A DNA stretch of 64,000 bases, taken from positions 20,169-84,168 of the forward strand of contig JAFWNC010000013.1 of assembly GCA_017510525.1 (NCBI GenBank), given 5' to 3'. The notes beneath the pieces were generated by a model, which saw only the letters and a program-made list of their open reading frames with translations, searched no databases and was not told the origin of the DNA. Of the stretch, positions 1 through 10,383 are shown one piece after another. Every line of letters begins with the position of its first letter. The first letter of the stretch is position 1. The position numbers and the translations under genes were made by a program. This stretch comes from Clostridia bacterium (lineage in GTDB: Bacteria > Bacillota > Clostridia > TANB77 > CAG-508).

Positions 1-580
1 TCTCTTTTGATGTTTTATTACACATATTTCTAATAAATTGAATTTTATTACTATCTAATTTATTACTTGAAAAAGACTTTAAAGTTTTCTCTGTACTTTG
101 TATAAAAACATAATAATTACCTACAATTCCACAATATAAACATCTAGGTACATTATAAATCTTACATTTTTCTAAATACTTTAACACTTTTTCTTCATGC
201 CTAAATAATTCAAAAACATTAATATCCTCACTTATTTTGCAATAAGCTAATATATTATTATTGTCATAAATCTGAATTGTTGTTTTCTGATGTTTCCCTG
301 GTGTTCCTTTAAAAATAGAATACTTAAAACTTTGTATCTTCAAATTTTTAGAAATACATTCAAGCAGATTATTATCTAGTTGATAATCTACAATTTGAAA
401 ATCAAAAATTTTTAATATTATATTACGCAACACAGGAATCTTTAATACAAAAGGTAAAAACGCTTTTAATGTTTTACCTTTACAAGATGATGGTTGATAT
501 AAACATAATGCCATTTTCATTTTTTCTAAAGGTATCAACCATTCTTTTTTTTCATTATTTGTAATTTTCAAGAACTTCAT
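1..580 (-). CDS. Partial kinase-like protein at the capsule-cluster edge
   Basis: The frame opens with ATG at 580 and stays open to the left edge, so only the first 193 residues are visible. Residues 92-99 (GTPGKHQK), a strand carrying a lysine (AYCKIS, 112-117) and a glutamate-rich helix (RHEEKVLKYL, 127-136) appear in the order expected for the N-lobe of an aminoglycoside/choline-kinase-like fold. That assignment is inference from the motif order. It is the last visible gene of the polysaccharide operon, 17 bases after the flippase stop, and might phosphorylate a sugar or a glycan. The catalytic lobe lies outside the window, so the function is not established. Confidence 0.5.
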   Translation of the reverse strand, partial: MKFLKITNNEKKEWLIPLEKMKMALCLYQPSSCKGKTLKAFLPFVLKIPVLRNIILKIFDFQIVDYQLDNNLLECISKNLKIQSFKYSIFKGTPGKHQKTTIQIYDNNNILAYCKISEDINVFELFRHEEKVLKYLEKCKIYNVPRCLYCGIVGNYYVFIQSTEKTLKSFSSNKLDSNKIQFIRNMCNKTSKE

Positions 581-597
581 CTATATAATCTCTCCTA

Positions 598-2061
598 TTA
601 TTGTATGTTAAAACATTTATTTTTAATAGTATTCCTTATTTTTACTGCAAAACTTTTAACATACTCATTTTTAAGAATATAAAGAATAATAAAATAAGAC
701 AATATACTTAATAGTGTTACTACTATACTATTTAAATAAATATTATTTATATTTAAATAATCAAATATCATTTTAATGATAACTATAGCCATAGAAGCTA
801 AACCATATTGCCAAATATTCTTAAAAATACTCTTGATTTTCACAATCTTTTTCAAGAAAAATAATGTAATAATAAATTCTATAAGTTCAGCAATTACAGT
901 AGCAACTGCAGCTCCATTTTGGGCAAATTGAGGTATTAAAACTAAATTTAATACAACATTAGTTAATGCAGCAAATATAGTAGGAATTAGCATTTTATTT
1001 TCTTTTCTAATAGCAACAAACAAATGCGTTATTATAAATGTATTTAGTGGTGATAATATAACTCGAATTGCTAAAATTCTTGTAGCTAGCACAGACGGCA
1101 AGTACTCTTGTCCACTCAAAATAAGAATACAATTTTTACTCAACATTATAACACCAATTGCCATTGGAATAGAAAACAACATTATTAAATCAAGTGTATT
1201 AGTTGATATTTTTGATATACTATTACTCTCAGAATTCTCATCGCAATAGGCAATTCTGGGCATAAGAACAATTGTACAAGATACTAAAATCGAACACAAC
1301 ATCGATGTTAATTTGGTAGCAGCAGTATAATAACCTACTGATTCGCTACCTTTAATCCAACCTAACATTGTTGAATCCATATGTGTAAAAACTTGAACTG
1401 CAATAATCATTATAAATAAAATCAAAACCTGTTTAAGATGTTTAAAAGGTTTTAATTTCCTATTAATACGTATATCTATATACTTTTTAGAATAAAAGAA
1501 ATTAAATAAAAATCCCCCTGTTGTTGACAACACCTGAATTGATGCATACTTCCACAAATCATTAGCATTTCTAACAAATACTAGCAATAATATAAAAGAA
1601 ACCACCTGTATTAAACATGTTCTAATAGTTATATATTTAAAATCTTCAACAGCATTATATAACCATTCCATACCTATTACAGTCAAAAAAATAGATATAC
1701 TATTTATATATAATAAGGTTTTATATGAACTCAATTGCTCAGTAAACAATATAATAATATTTAATAGAATATAAGATAAAAACATTGCACAAATATTTAA
1801 AACTAATAGTTCGCTTGCTAATTTACTTAATTTTTTTCTATCATCTCTAACTTTTGCACATTCTCTTGTACCATAATTTACAATCCCTAACATTGTCAAT
1901 ATTGTAAAGTAGGCAATCCATGATTTCGAATATTCGATTTTTCCCATACCATCTGCCAGCAATATCCTAGAAGCATAAGCAAAAGACAATACAGGAAAAA
2001 TTAATGTAGATAAAGTTTTAATTGAATTAAAAGCAATATTTTTTAGTATTTTTCTTTCCAC
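598..2061 (-). CDS. wzx: Wzx-type polysaccharide flippase
   Basis: This integral membrane protein of about 487 residues has the evenly spaced hydrophobic segments of the MOP/MATE superfamily. It is expected to flip undecaprenyl-linked repeat units across the membrane. The N-terminus (KNIAFNSIKTLSTLIFPVLS) is typical of the polysaccharide_synt family. The longest frame starts with TTG at 2073. I prefer GTG at 2061, because the GGGGGA just upstream fits a ribosome site for it. It lies directly after the polymerase gene, in the usual Wzx/Wzy pairing. Confidence 0.9.
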   Translation of the reverse strand: MERKILKNIAFNSIKTLSTLIFPVLSFAYASRILLADGMGKIEYSKSWIAYFTILTMLGIVNYGTRECAKVRDDRKKLSKLASELLVLNICAMFLSYILLNIIILFTEQLSSYKTLLYINSISIFLTVIGMEWLYNAVEDFKYITIRTCLIQVVSFILLLVFVRNANDLWKYASIQVLSTTGGFLFNFFYSKKYIDIRINRKLKPFKHLKQVLILFIMIIAVQVFTHMDSTMLGWIKGSESVGYYTAATKLTSMLCSILVSCTIVLMPRIAYCDENSESNSISKISTNTLDLIMLFSIPMAIGVIMLSKNCILILSGQEYLPSVLATRILAIRVILSPLNTFIITHLFVAIRKENKMLIPTIFAALTNVVLNLVLIPQFAQNGAAVATVIAELIEFIITLFFLKKIVKIKSIFKNIWQYGLASMAIVIIKMIFDYLNINNIYLNSIVVTLLSILSYFIILYILKNEYVKSFAVKIRNTIKNKCFNIQ

Positions 2062-2074
2062 TTTTTCCCCCAAA

Positions 2075-3250
2075 TTATTTACTATTTTTTATTACAATAG
2101 CTATATCATTCATTGTTATAATAATAAATAACATAGTATCTATTGTATGCCATCCACCAATACCTAAACTAAAAAAAGTTCTAACTAATAAATAAACATG
2201 TATTAAAACTGAATATCTAGATTCTTTAATACCATTTAATCTAATTCTTTGAATCATAAATTTCAAACTAAATATAAATACAAAAAACAATAATACTGTT
2301 CCAACTATACCTAAATCTAGTAAAACCTCAAAAAAGCCATTATGTACAGATTCCATTTCAATTCCATTTAGTTTAATAAGATTTGAACCGGCACCAAATC
2401 CATACCCATATATAAATGATGATTTAGCTAATCTGATAACTTCTTGCCACATTAATGTTCTTCCTGATAATGTTGAAAAATCGCTATCACTTTGCCCTCT
2501 AATGAAAAATTTTGTAAAATAATCTTGATACTTATAAAAAACACTTAATGCAATTGCAAATATACATACATTCTTTATTTTTAGATTTAATAGTAACCAA
2601 TCTAATAAAAAAGCAATTACAGAAATAAGAATTGCCGTCCTAGACATAGAAAAAATAACCGTAATCAACATATATGGAATAACAATAATCTTTTCTTTTT
2701 TACTTCCATAAACTAAATACCATATCATAACTAATGTAGCTGTACATCCGCAAGCATTTGAGCTCAACAAGCAATTAGCCCCTAACTGCTTACTAAGTAA
2801 TCCTTTTGATTGTGTTGAAAATAATTCTGGCTTTATAAAGTATCCAATCCAAATAATTGAAATAACAATTAAACTGCATCGTACAATCATCTTAACAAAA
2901 TTATCAACTGAAAAATTATCTTCTTTATGCTTAATATCCATTTGCAATATTATACTAGCAATAATAAAATCCATAAACAGCTCAATTGCTTTAAAAAATG
3001 ACATAAACTTATTTACAGAAATTATAGTACTAAATACTGCAAACACAAGATACAACAGCATAAAAATTGAAAAAGAATTTTTCATTATCTTAAAATTATT
3101 CTTTTTTCCTAAATAAAGCCACGTAAATATACTCATACCTAAAGCAATAATTCTTATGAAATAATTAATTTTCTCACTTGGAAAAGTAATTGAACTTATA
3201 AATAGTAAAATCCAAGATATCTTTGTTAAATTTATTAATTTTATTTTCAT
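2075..3250 (-). CDS. wzy: Wzy-type O-antigen/capsule polymerase or ligase
   Basis: The 391-residue protein consists of about ten hydrophobic segments with one larger extracytoplasmic loop (residues about 235-305). The motif ESVHNGFFEVLLDLGIVG near residue 300 is the conserved His-containing signature of O-antigen ligase/polymerase (Wzy/WaaL) proteins. It should join lipid-linked repeat units outside the membrane after Wzx export. AGAGGTAC precedes the ATG at 3250. Sequence alone does not separate polymerase from ligase; the neighbouring flippase favours polymerase. Confidence 0.85.
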   Translation of the reverse strand: MKIKLINLTKISWILLFISSITFPSEKINYFIRIIALGMSIFTWLYLGKKNNFKIMKNSFSIFMLLYLVFAVFSTIISVNKFMSFFKAIELFMDFIIASIILQMDIKHKEDNFSVDNFVKMIVRCSLIVISIIWIGYFIKPELFSTQSKGLLSKQLGANCLLSSNACGCTATLVMIWYLVYGSKKEKIIVIPYMLITVIFSMSRTAILISVIAFLLDWLLLNLKIKNVCIFAIALSVFYKYQDYFTKFFIRGQSDSDFSTLSGRTLMWQEVIRLAKSSFIYGYGFGAGSNLIKLNGIEMESVHNGFFEVLLDLGIVGTVLLFFVFIFSLKFMIQRIRLNGIKESRYSVLIHVYLLVRTFFSLGIGGWHTIDTMLFIIITMNDIAIVIKNSK

Positions 3251-3261
3251 ATTGTACCTCT

Positions 3262-4248
3262 TTAATTTTTTTTCAATAGTGCATTATAGATTTTTCCAAT
3301 TGTTTTAATTAATCTGAAATGATTTTTATTAAACATAGTAATTATAATATAGTAAAAAATATTTGATTTATTATTTAAGCAACTTTCAAATAATACAGTT
3401 TTTTTAACATTATTAACTATATCTTTATTATCTACAAAACATTTATTATCAATTTGCGTAACATACCAAATTAAACCTTTAATAAATTTTTTTCTAAACA
3501 ATACTATTTCTTTAGAATCTTTCCCAAAAGTATCTAATAAAGAACTATATAGTAAATCATTTGCAACACAAGATTGGTATAAATGTTTTATATTTATATT
3601 ATGAGTTATACTTACTGAATTCTTTCTATAATTATATAGATTCAAACTTCTATATATTATTTTTTTTGATTCTTTTAATATTTGAACAGTATTAATAACA
3701 TCCTCAGCCATATTAATCCCAATGTATTTATCAGATGGTTTATAGTTAATTCTTTTAACACATTTCATCCATATAGGATTAAATCTATCACTAACTATCA
3801 TATCTTTCAAAATTTCTCTAACAGTAATTTCCTTTTGATCCGAAATATTACAGTTTCTTTGAGATATAATATTATTATTTTCGTCTACAACATTAGAATC
3901 AAATAATACTATATCAGGAAATTCATTATTATTAATAGTATTATATAATTCATTTAACATATTAGGCTCTATATAATCATCAGAATCTAAGAAAATAATA
4001 TAATCGCCTTTCGCCTCTTTTGCCCCAGCACATCGTGCCATATATAAACCTTTATTTTTTTGATGTATAACTGTAAATCTATTATCATTTTTAACTAACT
4101 CATCACATAAATTTGCACAAGTTGCCTCAGAACCATCATCAACTATTATAGCTTCAAAATCACTATAAGTTTGTTTTTTAACCGATTTTATACAAGAATC
4201 CAAATATTTTTCTGTATTATAAACTGGAATTAAAATAGAAAACTTCAT
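3262..4248 (-). CDS. Family 2 glycosyltransferase
   Basis: The 328-residue protein begins with the GT-A fold signature FSILIPVYNTEKYLDSCI, followed by VDDGS near residue 39 and the metal-binding LDSDDYIEP near residue 93. These mark an inverting family 2 transferase that adds a sugar to the lipid-linked repeat unit on the cytoplasmic face. The C-terminal 130 residues are variable and probably choose the acceptor. The frame is intact. It lies 11 bases before the polymerase gene in the same operon. Donor and acceptor sugars cannot be read from sequence. Confidence 0.9.
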   Translation of the reverse strand: MKFSILIPVYNTEKYLDSCIKSVKKQTYSDFEAIIVDDGSEATCANLCDELVKNDNRFTVIHQKNKGLYMARCAGAKEAKGDYIIFLDSDDYIEPNMLNELYNTINNNEFPDIVLFDSNVVDENNNIISQRNCNISDQKEITVREILKDMIVSDRFNPIWMKCVKRINYKPSDKYIGINMAEDVINTVQILKESKKIIYRSLNLYNYRKNSVSITHNINIKHLYQSCVANDLLYSSLLDTFGKDSKEIVLFRKKFIKGLIWYVTQIDNKCFVDNKDIVNNVKKTVLFESCLNNKSNIFYYIIITMFNKNHFRLIKTIGKIYNALLKKN

Positions 4249-4292
4249 TTTATATAAAATATCTCCTTTAAATAAAAAAACACTCTAGCACT

Positions 4293-4820
4293 TTATTTTC
4301 TTCTATCTCTCACAACTCTTGCTGGACTTCCAACAGCTACACTATAATCAGGAATATCATGAGTGACTATACTTCCTGCACCGATAATTACATGATTTCC
4401 TATTTTTACTCCTGGTAATATTATTACCCTTGTTCCAATCCAAACATCATCACCAACAATAACTTTTTTTCTTTCTTTTCCACCCTGATTCATCATAGGA
4501 ATATTGATATCTTTATATTCATGACTAGTTGAAAAAATTACCACATCTGGTCCCATTAAAACATATTTTCCCATAATCAAATCATTGTCAACCTTACAAT
4601 TAATACCTAGTTGAGAATAGTCATCTATTTCAATATTTATTCCATCACCAAAATATGCTTTGCTTTTTATTGTTACATTTTTTCCACATTTTTTAAATAT
4701 TCTTTTACAACAAAAAGATCTGAAAGCATTACCAAATTTATAACCAGGAAGTGGTTGATATGGAAAATGTCTTGCAATAGAATAATATAATATAGTATAA
4801 AACTTTCTCTTAATATTCAT
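4293..4820 (-). CDS. Hexapeptide-repeat O-acetyltransferase
   Basis: The C-terminal half carries left-handed beta-helix repeats (VIIGAGSIVTHDIPDYSVAV) and the acetyl-CoA site typical of maltose/galactoside acetyltransferase relatives (DVWIGTRVIILPGVKIG). It probably O-acetylates a capsule sugar. The open frame extends upstream to a GTG at 4859 overlapping the previous gene. The ATG at 4820 is better: AGGAAAGGA lies about ten bases before it and the protein then starts MNIKRKFY (175 residues). Confidence 0.88.
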   Translation of the reverse strand: MNIKRKFYTILYYSIARHFPYQPLPGYKFGNAFRSFCCKRIFKKCGKNVTIKSKAYFGDGINIEIDDYSQLGINCKVDNDLIMGKYVLMGPDVVIFSTSHEYKDINIPMMNQGGKERKKVIVGDDVWIGTRVIILPGVKIGNHVIIGAGSIVTHDIPDYSVAVGSPARVVRDRRK

Positions 4821-4855
4821 GATTTTATTATCCTTTCCTTTTCTCAAAAGCATTA

Positions 4856-6085
4856 TCACTTTTCTTCTTCCATTTTATTAATTAATAATTTCACTCTGTT
4901 TTCCCATGTAAATTCATTAATAACTTTTTTATAAGCATTATTTCCTAATTCTAATGTTAATTCAGGATTATTTAATAACTCTTTACATTTTTCAGCAAAT
5001 ACATCAATTGCTTTTTCATATTTCATAACAGGTATTATTCTACCTGTAGTATTATCTACAGTCATAGACATACCAGATGTATCAAAACAAACAATTGGCT
5101 TTTTAAGTAGCATAGATTCAAATAATATCCATGAACCACCTTCTCTAGCACTACTTATAATAACCGCATTACAATTAGACATTATTTTTAATGCTTCATC
5201 TCTAGATAGCTTTCCATGGAATACAACATTATTATTAATGTGCAAATCATCAACTTTTTTCAGTAATTTTGATCTTTCTGGTCCATCACCTATAACATTA
5301 AGTTTTATATTAGGATAATAATCACATAATTTTGAAAAACTATCAACAGCTAACCCAAACAACTTAAATTGAACCATTCGACCACTGATAACTAAATTAA
5401 TATCTTTTTTTTCATTATCTAAATTATTCTCCAATATTACTTTAAACTTCTCTATATCGTCTGTTGAAATACCCGTTTCTAAGATCGTAATACATTTATC
5501 TTTATACTTTTTAGGTATACAGTTTAAAGAATCTTTTGTTCTAACAATAATAATATGAGAGTTTTTACATATTGACTTGAACCTTAAATTTGTAATAGGA
5601 ATTATTTTATTTATATTCCTAATAATTTCAAGAATTTTTTGCTTAAATCCAACCGCTTTTAATAACTCTTTTGGTACTCCCTCACCACCACCTAATGGTC
5701 CCCAAATGAACTTGCATGGCAACTTATCCATATAGGTTGGTAACCACATATTTCCAAAAGTAAGAGTCATTGAATAATCAGGACTATATTCTTTACATAT
5801 TTTTTTAGCAATACTATAACATTTTTTTTGCCATAACCAATAATATAAATGTATACCCCTTTGTCCTTTTTTCCAAAATCTTAATATTTTAGGAACTTCA
5901 CAATAAAAAAACTTTAAATTTTTATTATCTTTATAATTATTCTCAATCTTCTCTTTATTATTTTCTCTTGTTATTACAATAACTTTGTAATACTTTGATA
6001 ACTCATTTGCCCAATTCCAACCAATACCAGGTTCAGAACCACTATTGGGTTCACAAGCATAAGATGATATTAATATTGTTTTCAT
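4856..6085 (-). CDS. Family 4 glycosyltransferase
   Basis: The 409-residue GT-B protein starts with ILISSYACEPNSGSEPGIGW, a characteristic N-terminus of one GT4 subgroup. The C-terminal donor domain includes GRMVQFKLFGLAVDSFSKL, VIGDGPER and an E-x7-E-like segment (SSAREGGSWILFESMLLKKP). It is expected to be a retaining, NDP-sugar-dependent enzyme acting on the membrane-linked glycan. It sits between the nucleotide-kinase-like gene and the acetyltransferase gene. The sugar specificity is unknown. Confidence 0.9.
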   Translation of the reverse strand: MKTILISSYACEPNSGSEPGIGWNWANELSKYYKVIVITRENNKEKIENNYKDNKNLKFFYCEVPKILRFWKKGQRGIHLYYWLWQKKCYSIAKKICKEYSPDYSMTLTFGNMWLPTYMDKLPCKFIWGPLGGGEGVPKELLKAVGFKQKILEIIRNINKIIPITNLRFKSICKNSHIIIVRTKDSLNCIPKKYKDKCITILETGISTDDIEKFKVILENNLDNEKKDINLVISGRMVQFKLFGLAVDSFSKLCDYYPNIKLNVIGDGPERSKLLKKVDDLHINNNVVFHGKLSRDEALKIMSNCNAVIISSAREGGSWILFESMLLKKPIVCFDTSGMSMTVDNTTGRIIPVMKYEKAIDVFAEKCKELLNNPELTLELGNNAYKKVINEFTWENRVKLLINKMEEEK

Positions 6086-6101
6086 TCTAATTCTCTTCTC
6101 T

Positions 6102-7439
6102 TTATTTCATAATTTTATGAGTATATTCATCCATATATCCTAATATTTGCATAGTAACATCATCAGTAATAGTTTGAATATCTCTGTTAACATCAATAAT
6201 TCTAAAATTATTTTTTATTGCAATCTTTCTATATTCTTCTCTAGCTCTTTCAATTTCACTAATATCCAACTCTTTTTTTCTATTATAAATCACTTCAGCT
6301 GGAGCATCTAACACAAAAACAATGTTAGGCTTTGAAATAAGCCATGAAAAAAAATGTGGTATACGAGAAGGCATATTATATTGAAATCTTTTCATATCAA
6401 CGTAATAATCATAATAATATCTATCAAAAATAATCAAATTTTTAGAAATCTTTTCTGGAATAATCTTAATTAGATTTCCAAAGAAGAAATCGATATTATA
6501 AAACATAAATCTAACAAAAGACTTAATAAAACCATTTGCTTTTTTTCCATGTGGATCAGGATTAGTTTTTTCTTCAATTGTAGGGTTTATAGGTTTGTAA
6601 GCTCCTAAATTTTTAAAAATATGAGGTCTGAAATAATAATTTTTTATACCATAAAAACTACCTGATACAGGATTTTGTATTTTTTCTATTATTGTACTTT
6701 TTCCAGCACCGTCAGGAGCTAAAAATGCAATAGAAATTCCACATTTATGAAATACTCTTTTAGGAATAACACAGAAAATTAAAAAATACAAATATTTCAA
6801 TCTAATAATTAAAGGAGAATTCTTTCTAGAAATATTCTTAGCACATTTATTAAACATCTGAAAATTATCATAAAATATGTTTATATCTTCTTTTTCCATG
6901 ATTAAACAAATTACATCTGTCAATTCTTCTCCAAAATCAATTATTAGTTTTTTTCGATATTCTTCTGGAGAACGCTCATATAATCCTTTAGCTATTTGAA
7001 TATGTTCTTCATTCAAGTCCTTTTTTATAGTTCTTCTAATCCACATATACTTTAATTCTATATAATAATCAGGAACATAAAAACATTTATAAAATCTTCT
7101 TGTTTCAATCATCTCTTCAGCAGGCATTATATTTAAATAACCTCTACGAGAAATCGCTCTGTAAAAATCTAATTGAAGTTGAAATCTTTCCTTTGGACAC
7201 GGATAAGATATAATATATGTAAATTCATAATAACCTTGACATATTTTTTGAGTTACAATTAGTCCTGTCTTAGAAGCAATTTCATCTACAAGCTTATCAA
7301 GAAATTCTTCATCTGCATCCATATACATCATATCAATATCAGAAGGAATCTCTTCAGGCATCATTTCATATTTATTTTGAATACAATACTTCAATCCACT
7401 TTTATTTATAATATTAAAAATCTTCTCTAATAACAACAT
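6102..7439 (-). CDS. Thymidylate-kinase-like P-loop protein with N-terminal extension
   Basis: The C-terminal half (from about residue 235) is a thymidylate-kinase-like P-loop domain: APDGAGKST, then FDRYYYDYYVD and VFVLDAPAEVIYNRK as the DR(Y/H)- and lid-type motifs. The N-terminal 200 residues resemble the nucleotidyltransferase-like region found in such capsule-locus proteins (IPSDIDMMYMDADEEFLDKL). The role in polysaccharide loci is unsettled; activation or phosphorylation of a sugar or nucleotide is plausible. I chose ATG 7439, preceded by GAGAGGAAAG, over the in-frame upstream codon at 7475 that would overlap the previous gene. Confidence 0.75.
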   Translation of the reverse strand: MLLLEKIFNIINKSGLKYCIQNKYEMMPEEIPSDIDMMYMDADEEFLDKLVDEIASKTGLIVTQKICQGYYEFTYIISYPCPKERFQLQLDFYRAISRRGYLNIMPAEEMIETRRFYKCFYVPDYYIELKYMWIRRTIKKDLNEEHIQIAKGLYERSPEEYRKKLIIDFGEELTDVICLIMEKEDINIFYDNFQMFNKCAKNISRKNSPLIIRLKYLYFLIFCVIPKRVFHKCGISIAFLAPDGAGKSTIIEKIQNPVSGSFYGIKNYYFRPHIFKNLGAYKPINPTIEEKTNPDPHGKKANGFIKSFVRFMFYNIDFFFGNLIKIIPEKISKNLIIFDRYYYDYYVDMKRFQYNMPSRIPHFFSWLISKPNIVFVLDAPAEVIYNRKKELDISEIERAREEYRKIAIKNNFRIIDVNRDIQTITDDVTMQILGYMDEYTHKIMK

Positions 7440-7452
7440 TTCTTTCCTCTCA

Positions 7453-8001
7453 TTACATATTATAATCATTAACATCTATTGGATTCATTATATAATCTTT
7501 TGTCGCATTATCTGAATGTTTTATAACACCAGGATTTCCTAAAACAATACTATTGTCTGGAACTGAAAAATTAACATATGAATTTGGAGCAATTAGAACA
7601 TTATTTCCTATTTTTATATTACCAACAATTACTGCATTTGTTCCAATCCAAACATTATTACCTATAGTAGGCACTCCTTTTCTTTCTCCTCTATTTTCCG
7701 CACCAATAAGAACACCATTTAATAATGTAATATTACATCCTAATACAGCTTTAGGATTTATCACTATCCCACCAATATGTTCAATTCTTAATCCTCTTCC
7801 TATTTTGGTCTGAGCAGCAATATCAATCCCATATTTAACTCTATAGTGTTCATATATTAGTCTAAAAAACAAATATATAATTTTGTTATTATACCATTTT
7901 TCACATTTTCTTTTCCAATATATAAATTTATATTGAGGTAAATAAAAAACTCTTTTATTTCCTCTTCTATACCTATCAAAATCAATTTCTCTTTTATTCA
8001 T
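7453..8001 (-). CDS. Serine-acetyltransferase-like hexapeptide protein
   Basis: The 182-residue protein has beta-helix repeats with the CysE-like arrangement GRGLRIEHIGGIVINP, then GVPTIGNNVWIGTNAVIVGN. The N-terminal domain is shorter than in true CysE and lacks its long helical region. In this context it more likely acetylates a sugar hydroxyl or amine on the capsule unit than serine. The frame is intact, and the start follows the stop of the neighbouring glycosyltransferase by one base, so the genes are probably translationally coupled. Confidence 0.82.
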   Translation of the reverse strand: MNKREIDFDRYRRGNKRVFYLPQYKFIYWKRKCEKWYNNKIIYLFFRLIYEHYRVKYGIDIAAQTKIGRGLRIEHIGGIVINPKAVLGCNITLLNGVLIGAENRGERKGVPTIGNNVWIGTNAVIVGNIKIGNNVLIAPNSYVNFSVPDNSIVLGNPGVIKHSDNATKDYIMNPIDVNDYNM

Positions 8002-8002
8002 A

Positions 8003-9200
8003 TTATTCTTTTCCTAAACATTCATTATAAATTCTTATCAATTGATTATAATTATCATCTGGCATATATTTTTTTTCATAATCAACTTTTGCATTTTTTC
8101 CAATTTCTTTGGCAATTTCATCATTATTCCATAAGAAAAGGATTTTTTCTACAAAACCATCAATATCATTTAGTTTAACTTTATAACCATTATATCCGAT
8201 TTTCAATTGCTTCTTGAGAAAAGCCTAAATCCGTTGCAATCAAACCTTTTCCAACACTTTGAGTCTCAATTTCTACCATTGAACATCCTTCATACCAAAT
8301 AGATGGAAAAACAACAAACTTAGATTTTTCAACAATCTTTAAACAAACACTATGGTTTACATATCCTAAATAATAAACTTGCTCTTTTCCATTAGCCCAT
8401 TCTGAAAACTCTTTTTCTAATGGTCCACTACCCATTACTACTAATGGAATATTATCTAATTTATCCCATATCTTTTGCAATACTCTAATCCCTTTTTCTT
8501 CACCTATTCTTCCATAAAAAACAACAAATTTGCTTGGTAATTCATAGTCTATTTTTATATTATTTGAATCTATATTAGCTTCATTAACAAAATTGTATTT
8601 TTTAACAATTTTGTTCTCCTCATACCCTATCTTTTTCAATAATGAAATTTGATTATCATTTAAACAAATATATTTATCTATTTGTTTATAAAATGATTTT
8701 CTAAAATGATGAAATTTAAAAACAATAGCAGTAAAAAAGCTTTGAAAAAAAGAATTCTTAAAACACTTATATTTGCACATTCTAAAGTATTTTGAATCGC
8801 CACATTTATTACATATTTCATTATTGCACAATGAAGTTGCACAAGGGCAAATAAATCTTGTATCATGCAATGTAGCGACTACCTTACAATTTTTATGCTT
8901 TGCAGCATATAAAATAGAAGGTGATAGTAAAGGAAAAAAAGTATGAACATGAACAATATCTGGTCTCTCTTTCTTTATGATATTTTTAATATTATTATAA
9001 TTCTTAAATGACCATATCATTCCCAAGGTCATTAATACCTTTTTTATAACATTTGCATTGTCAAAGTCATCATTTGAAACACTATATCTTATAACTTCAA
9101 TTCCATTTTCTTCTAGAAGTTTAGTTTCAGATTTAAAAACCTGATCATCACCACTAGCCGAACCACTTCTATGAAAATTATGAATTGCTAATATCTTCAT
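8003..9200 (-). CDS. Family 4 glycosyltransferase read through a CGG +1 shift
   Basis: One GT4 enzyme of 398 residues is split between two frames. The first frame gives the N-domain (KILAIHNFHRSGSASGDDQV) and the donor domain (FYGRIGEEKGIRVL, FPSIWYEGCSMVEIETQSVG) and ends just after SQEAIEN. The sense DNA there is GAAAATCGGATATAATGG. Omitting the C at 8198 gives ENGYNGYKV and runs on through the normal C-terminal helix to the stop at 8003. The start ATG at 9200 overlaps the stop of the preceding gene and has GGGGAGA upstream. The C-terminal part alone would have no function. Confidence 0.9.
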
Positions 9201-10358
9201 TAATCTTCTCCCCATATTTCCTCATAATCATCAACAATCTTTCTCCACGTATATTCCTGTTGAACACGTTTTTTAGCTAAATCACTTAGATTCTTAACAA
9301 TACTCTCTTCCAAATCATCACACTTATCAATTAAATCAGCCAAATCATCTTCTTTAAGACTCCAATAAAAAGCTCCATCTTCAGCAACTTCTCTGTTAAA
9401 TCCAACATCATAAAGCAAATTCAATTCTGTTGTTGCTAAAGCCTCTATTAATGATGGATTTGTTCCACCAACAGAATGTCCATGCAAATATCCATAAGCA
9501 TTCTCTCTAATTTTCTTTAATAATTCTTTTTCATAAACTGTTCCAACAAATTTAATTCTACTATCCTTTTCAAAATTAGTATCTGATTTTAATTTCTCAT
9601 AAAATTTGTTTTTCTCAACATTGGTAATTATAACAAAATCTTTTTTTGTATCAGATTTCATAAATTCTTGTATCATGGTCTTATAATTGTTCTCTGGAAC
9701 AAATCTACCAACAACTAGATAATACTCATGAGGCTTAACCTCTTTTTCTTTATACCATTTTTTTAAAGTTTCATCCTCATCCGATAATTTGCTTTTTTCC
9801 AAATCAGCTCCATATGCAATAAATAATGTTTTTGGATTATACTTATTATATGATTCTTTAATATATTTCTCAATATTTCTTGAATCACATATAACTAAAT
9901 CAGCCTCTTTAACCATTAGTTTTTCAGAAATCTTCCAATATTTCTTAACAGGTTTGCTCCACTTAGCTCTTAACCATTCATGTCCATCTGGATTAATATA
10001 TAGCTTTATTCCATATTTAATCATTATTTTTTTGTAGTGATGTAAAAATGGTCCTACCCTACAAGCAAGAATATAAATTATTGCATTCTCTATTTTATTC
10101 TCTTTTATATAATTAATTGATTTTTTTATAGCCTTTAGATCATAAATAATCGCCTTAGCTGGTCCAATGTTAGGAATCTTAATACTAAAGCACCTAGCAT
10201 TATTATATTCATATTCTTTTTCTTCACTTCCTATACAAGCAATATGATATTTAATATTTTCACTTTTTTTATAGTAAGTTAAATTTTCGACAAAAGTTTC
10301 ATACCCTCCATAATTTGAAGGGATTCCCTTACTACCGTATTATAAATATATTTTTCAT
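9200..10358 (-). CDS. DUF1972-type (rhamnosyl)transferase read through a CGG +1 shift
   Basis: Starting at ATG 10358 (AAAGGAAAG upstream), the protein reads MKNIFII and then meets CGG TAG TAA. Skipping the C at 10337 gives GSKGIPSNYGGYETF, the N-terminal signature of the DUF1972/GT4 family that includes streptococcal beta-1,4-rhamnosyltransferase-like enzymes. The new frame stays open for the full 385 residues, with NPDGHEW near residue 126 and the donor motif GGTNPSLIEALA. Without the shift, translation would end after eight residues. The exact sugar transferred is inferred from the family only. Confidence 0.9.
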
Positions 10359-10383
10359 TACACTTTCCTTTATATTACCTAAT

